From: Archangium violaceum Cb vi76
Lineage (GTDB): Bacteria > Myxococcota > Myxococcia > Myxococcales > Myxococcaceae
DNA: 64,000 nucleotides
Assembly: GCF_000733295.1 (NCBI RefSeq)
Contig: NZ_JPMI01000136.1
Coordinates: 1 to 64,000, forward strand
Direction of reading: 5' to 3'
This document shows, in pieces, positions 63,334 through 64,000 of this stretch. Made by a program: the position numbers and the translations under genes. Below the pieces are notes generated by a model that was not told where the DNA came from, made no database searches, and saw only the letters and a list, made by a program, of their open reading frames with translations. How positions within the stretch are numbered: position 1 is the first letter of the stretch; every line of letters starts with the position of its first letter.

Positions 63334-63376
63334 CCCCCTCTCCCTCTGGGAGAGGGTTGGGGTGAGGGTCAGTCAC
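63334..63376. repeat. Hairpin repeat element, copy 6
   Basis: A second unit, CCCTCTCCCTC-tGGGAGAGGG, ttGGGGTGAGGG, directly follows copy 5, making a tandem pair before the lgt 3' end. Direct adjacency shows that the elements can accumulate side by side. Confidence 0.7.
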
Positions 63377-63393
63377 CCCGAATCTCGAGAAAC

Positions 63394-64000
63394 CTACCGG
63401 ACCTGCGGCTGAACTCCGGCACCCGAGCCGACGGAGGGAGAATCCTTCCGTTCAGGCGCGTGCCACCTGGCCAGTCCATAAACCCCGAAGGCAATCAGCG
63501 CGAAGCACCCGAACTGAGCGGGCGTCAGGCCGAAGTACCGTGCATCGACATACGAGAGGTCGGTGGCGCGGAGGGAGTCGAAGAAGAACCGCCCACAGGC
63601 GTACAGAATGGAGAGCAGGGGAAGCAGTCGGCCGCGGAGCGCCCCGGCGTTGCGCAGCAGCAGCAGCAGTCCGGAGATGGCGAAGAGGAAGGCGGCGTCA
63701 TACATGCCGAGGTCGTGGCGGGGCCCGAGGGGGAGGGGGAAGTCGACGGCGAGGAAGAAGTCGGTGCGGACGCCGGGGTGGTCATGGACGGCGAAGCAGC
63801 CGAGGCGGGCGATGGCCCAGCCGGGGGCGACGGAGAGGGCGAAGGCGTCGGCGTAGTCGCGGAAGCGCAGCTTGCGGACCTTGAAGAAGACGACGGCGGC
63901 GAGGATGCCGCCAATCAGCCCGCCGAAGGACGACAGCCCATCCCACACCTTGAAGATCTGGAAGGGGCTCTTGGAGAGCTCCTCGGGGTGGTAGGCGAAG
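63394..64000 (-). CDS. lgt: Prolipoprotein diacylglyceryl transferase, 5' end cut by the window
   Basis: About 202 C-terminal residues are visible; the frame stays open to the edge (FAYHPEELSKSPFQIFKVWDGLSSFGG). The enzyme attaches diacylglycerol to the lipobox Cys of prolipoproteins in the inner membrane, which this window's many lipoproteins need. GLSSFGGLIGG, IARLGCFAVHDHPG and the C-terminal LYACGRFFFDSLRATDL match conserved Lgt regions including the R/H-rich catalytic loops. At least four hydrophobic segments are present. It lies convergent with the sigma factor gene. Confidence 0.9.
   Translation of the reverse strand, partial: FAYHPEELSKSPFQIFKVWDGLSSFGGLIGGILAAVVFFKVRKLRFRDYADAFALSVAPGWAIARLGCFAVHDHPGVRTDFFLAVDFPLPLGPRHDLGMYDAAFLFAISGLLLLLRNAGALRGRLLPLLSILYACGRFFFDSLRATDLSYVDARYFGLTPAQFGCFALIAFGVYGLARWHAPERKDSPSVGSGAGVQPQVR

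Overview
The window is high-GC DNA whose gene content fits a Cystobacterineae myxobacterium (Archangium, Cystobacter, Stigmatella or Melittangium type). The pointers are a sigma-54 enhancer-binding protein, a giant Ser/Thr kinase-ATPase fusion, several orphan sensor kinases, many lipoproteins, a bacterial lipoxygenase, and lipoprotein toxin/immunity pairs resembling the outer-membrane-exchange toxins of Myxococcus. No rRNA, tRNA, CRISPR array or prophage was seen. The genus is inferred from content only.

Layout. 1-6.7 kb: a sigma-54 activator, a sulfide:quinone-oxidoreductase-like enzyme with a recognisable -24/-12 promoter and TGAAAC-type boxes, a histidine kinase with a carboxymuconolactone-decarboxylase-like front end, and a glutathionyl-hydroquinone reductase. 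6.7-16.5 kb: a 1349-residue kinase/ATPase, a decayed alpha/beta hydrolase, an AsmA-like protein and a beta-propeller-like lipoprotein. 16.5-27.6 kb: three tandem copies of a two-gene cassette (lipoprotein with a C-terminal HNH-type nuclease, then an overlapping immunity-type gene), with a pilin-like secreted protein between copies 1 and 2 and an intact DUF885 lipoprotein at the right end; decayed DUF885 pieces sit between the cassettes. 27.6-35.1 kb: an AbiEi/AbiEii pair, a lipoxygenase, and a BlaI/M56 regulatory pair with repeat-rich tails. 35.1-41.7 kb: a fatty acyl-AMP ligase, a carrier protein and two membrane desaturases in one operon, with a P450 and a BAHD-type acyltransferase next to it; this resembles bacterial alkyne/polyyne loading cassettes. 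41.8-53.9 kb: a secreted nuclease-fold lipoprotein, a membrane/coiled-coil protein, a von Willebrand A protein, three sensor kinases in a row and a GreA/B-like factor. 53.9-64 kb: a rhodanese, a 1307-residue fusion of a DyP-type heme peroxidase to a glycyl-radical enzyme, an MFS transporter, an alpha/beta hydrolase, an amine-oxidase-like FAD enzyme translationally coupled to an ECF sigma factor, and the start of lgt.

Two dispersed non-coding repeat families run through the window: a GGGAGAGGG hairpin element with a GGGGTGAGGG arm (six copies, one forming the 3' end of a gene), and a symmetrical compound palindrome whose 27-bp core is identical at 1.5 kb and 58.5 kb. The strongest candidates for new biology are the DyP-glycyl-radical fusion, the triplicated lipoprotein-nuclease/immunity array with its DUF885 scars, and the acyl-ligase/desaturase/BAHD cluster.
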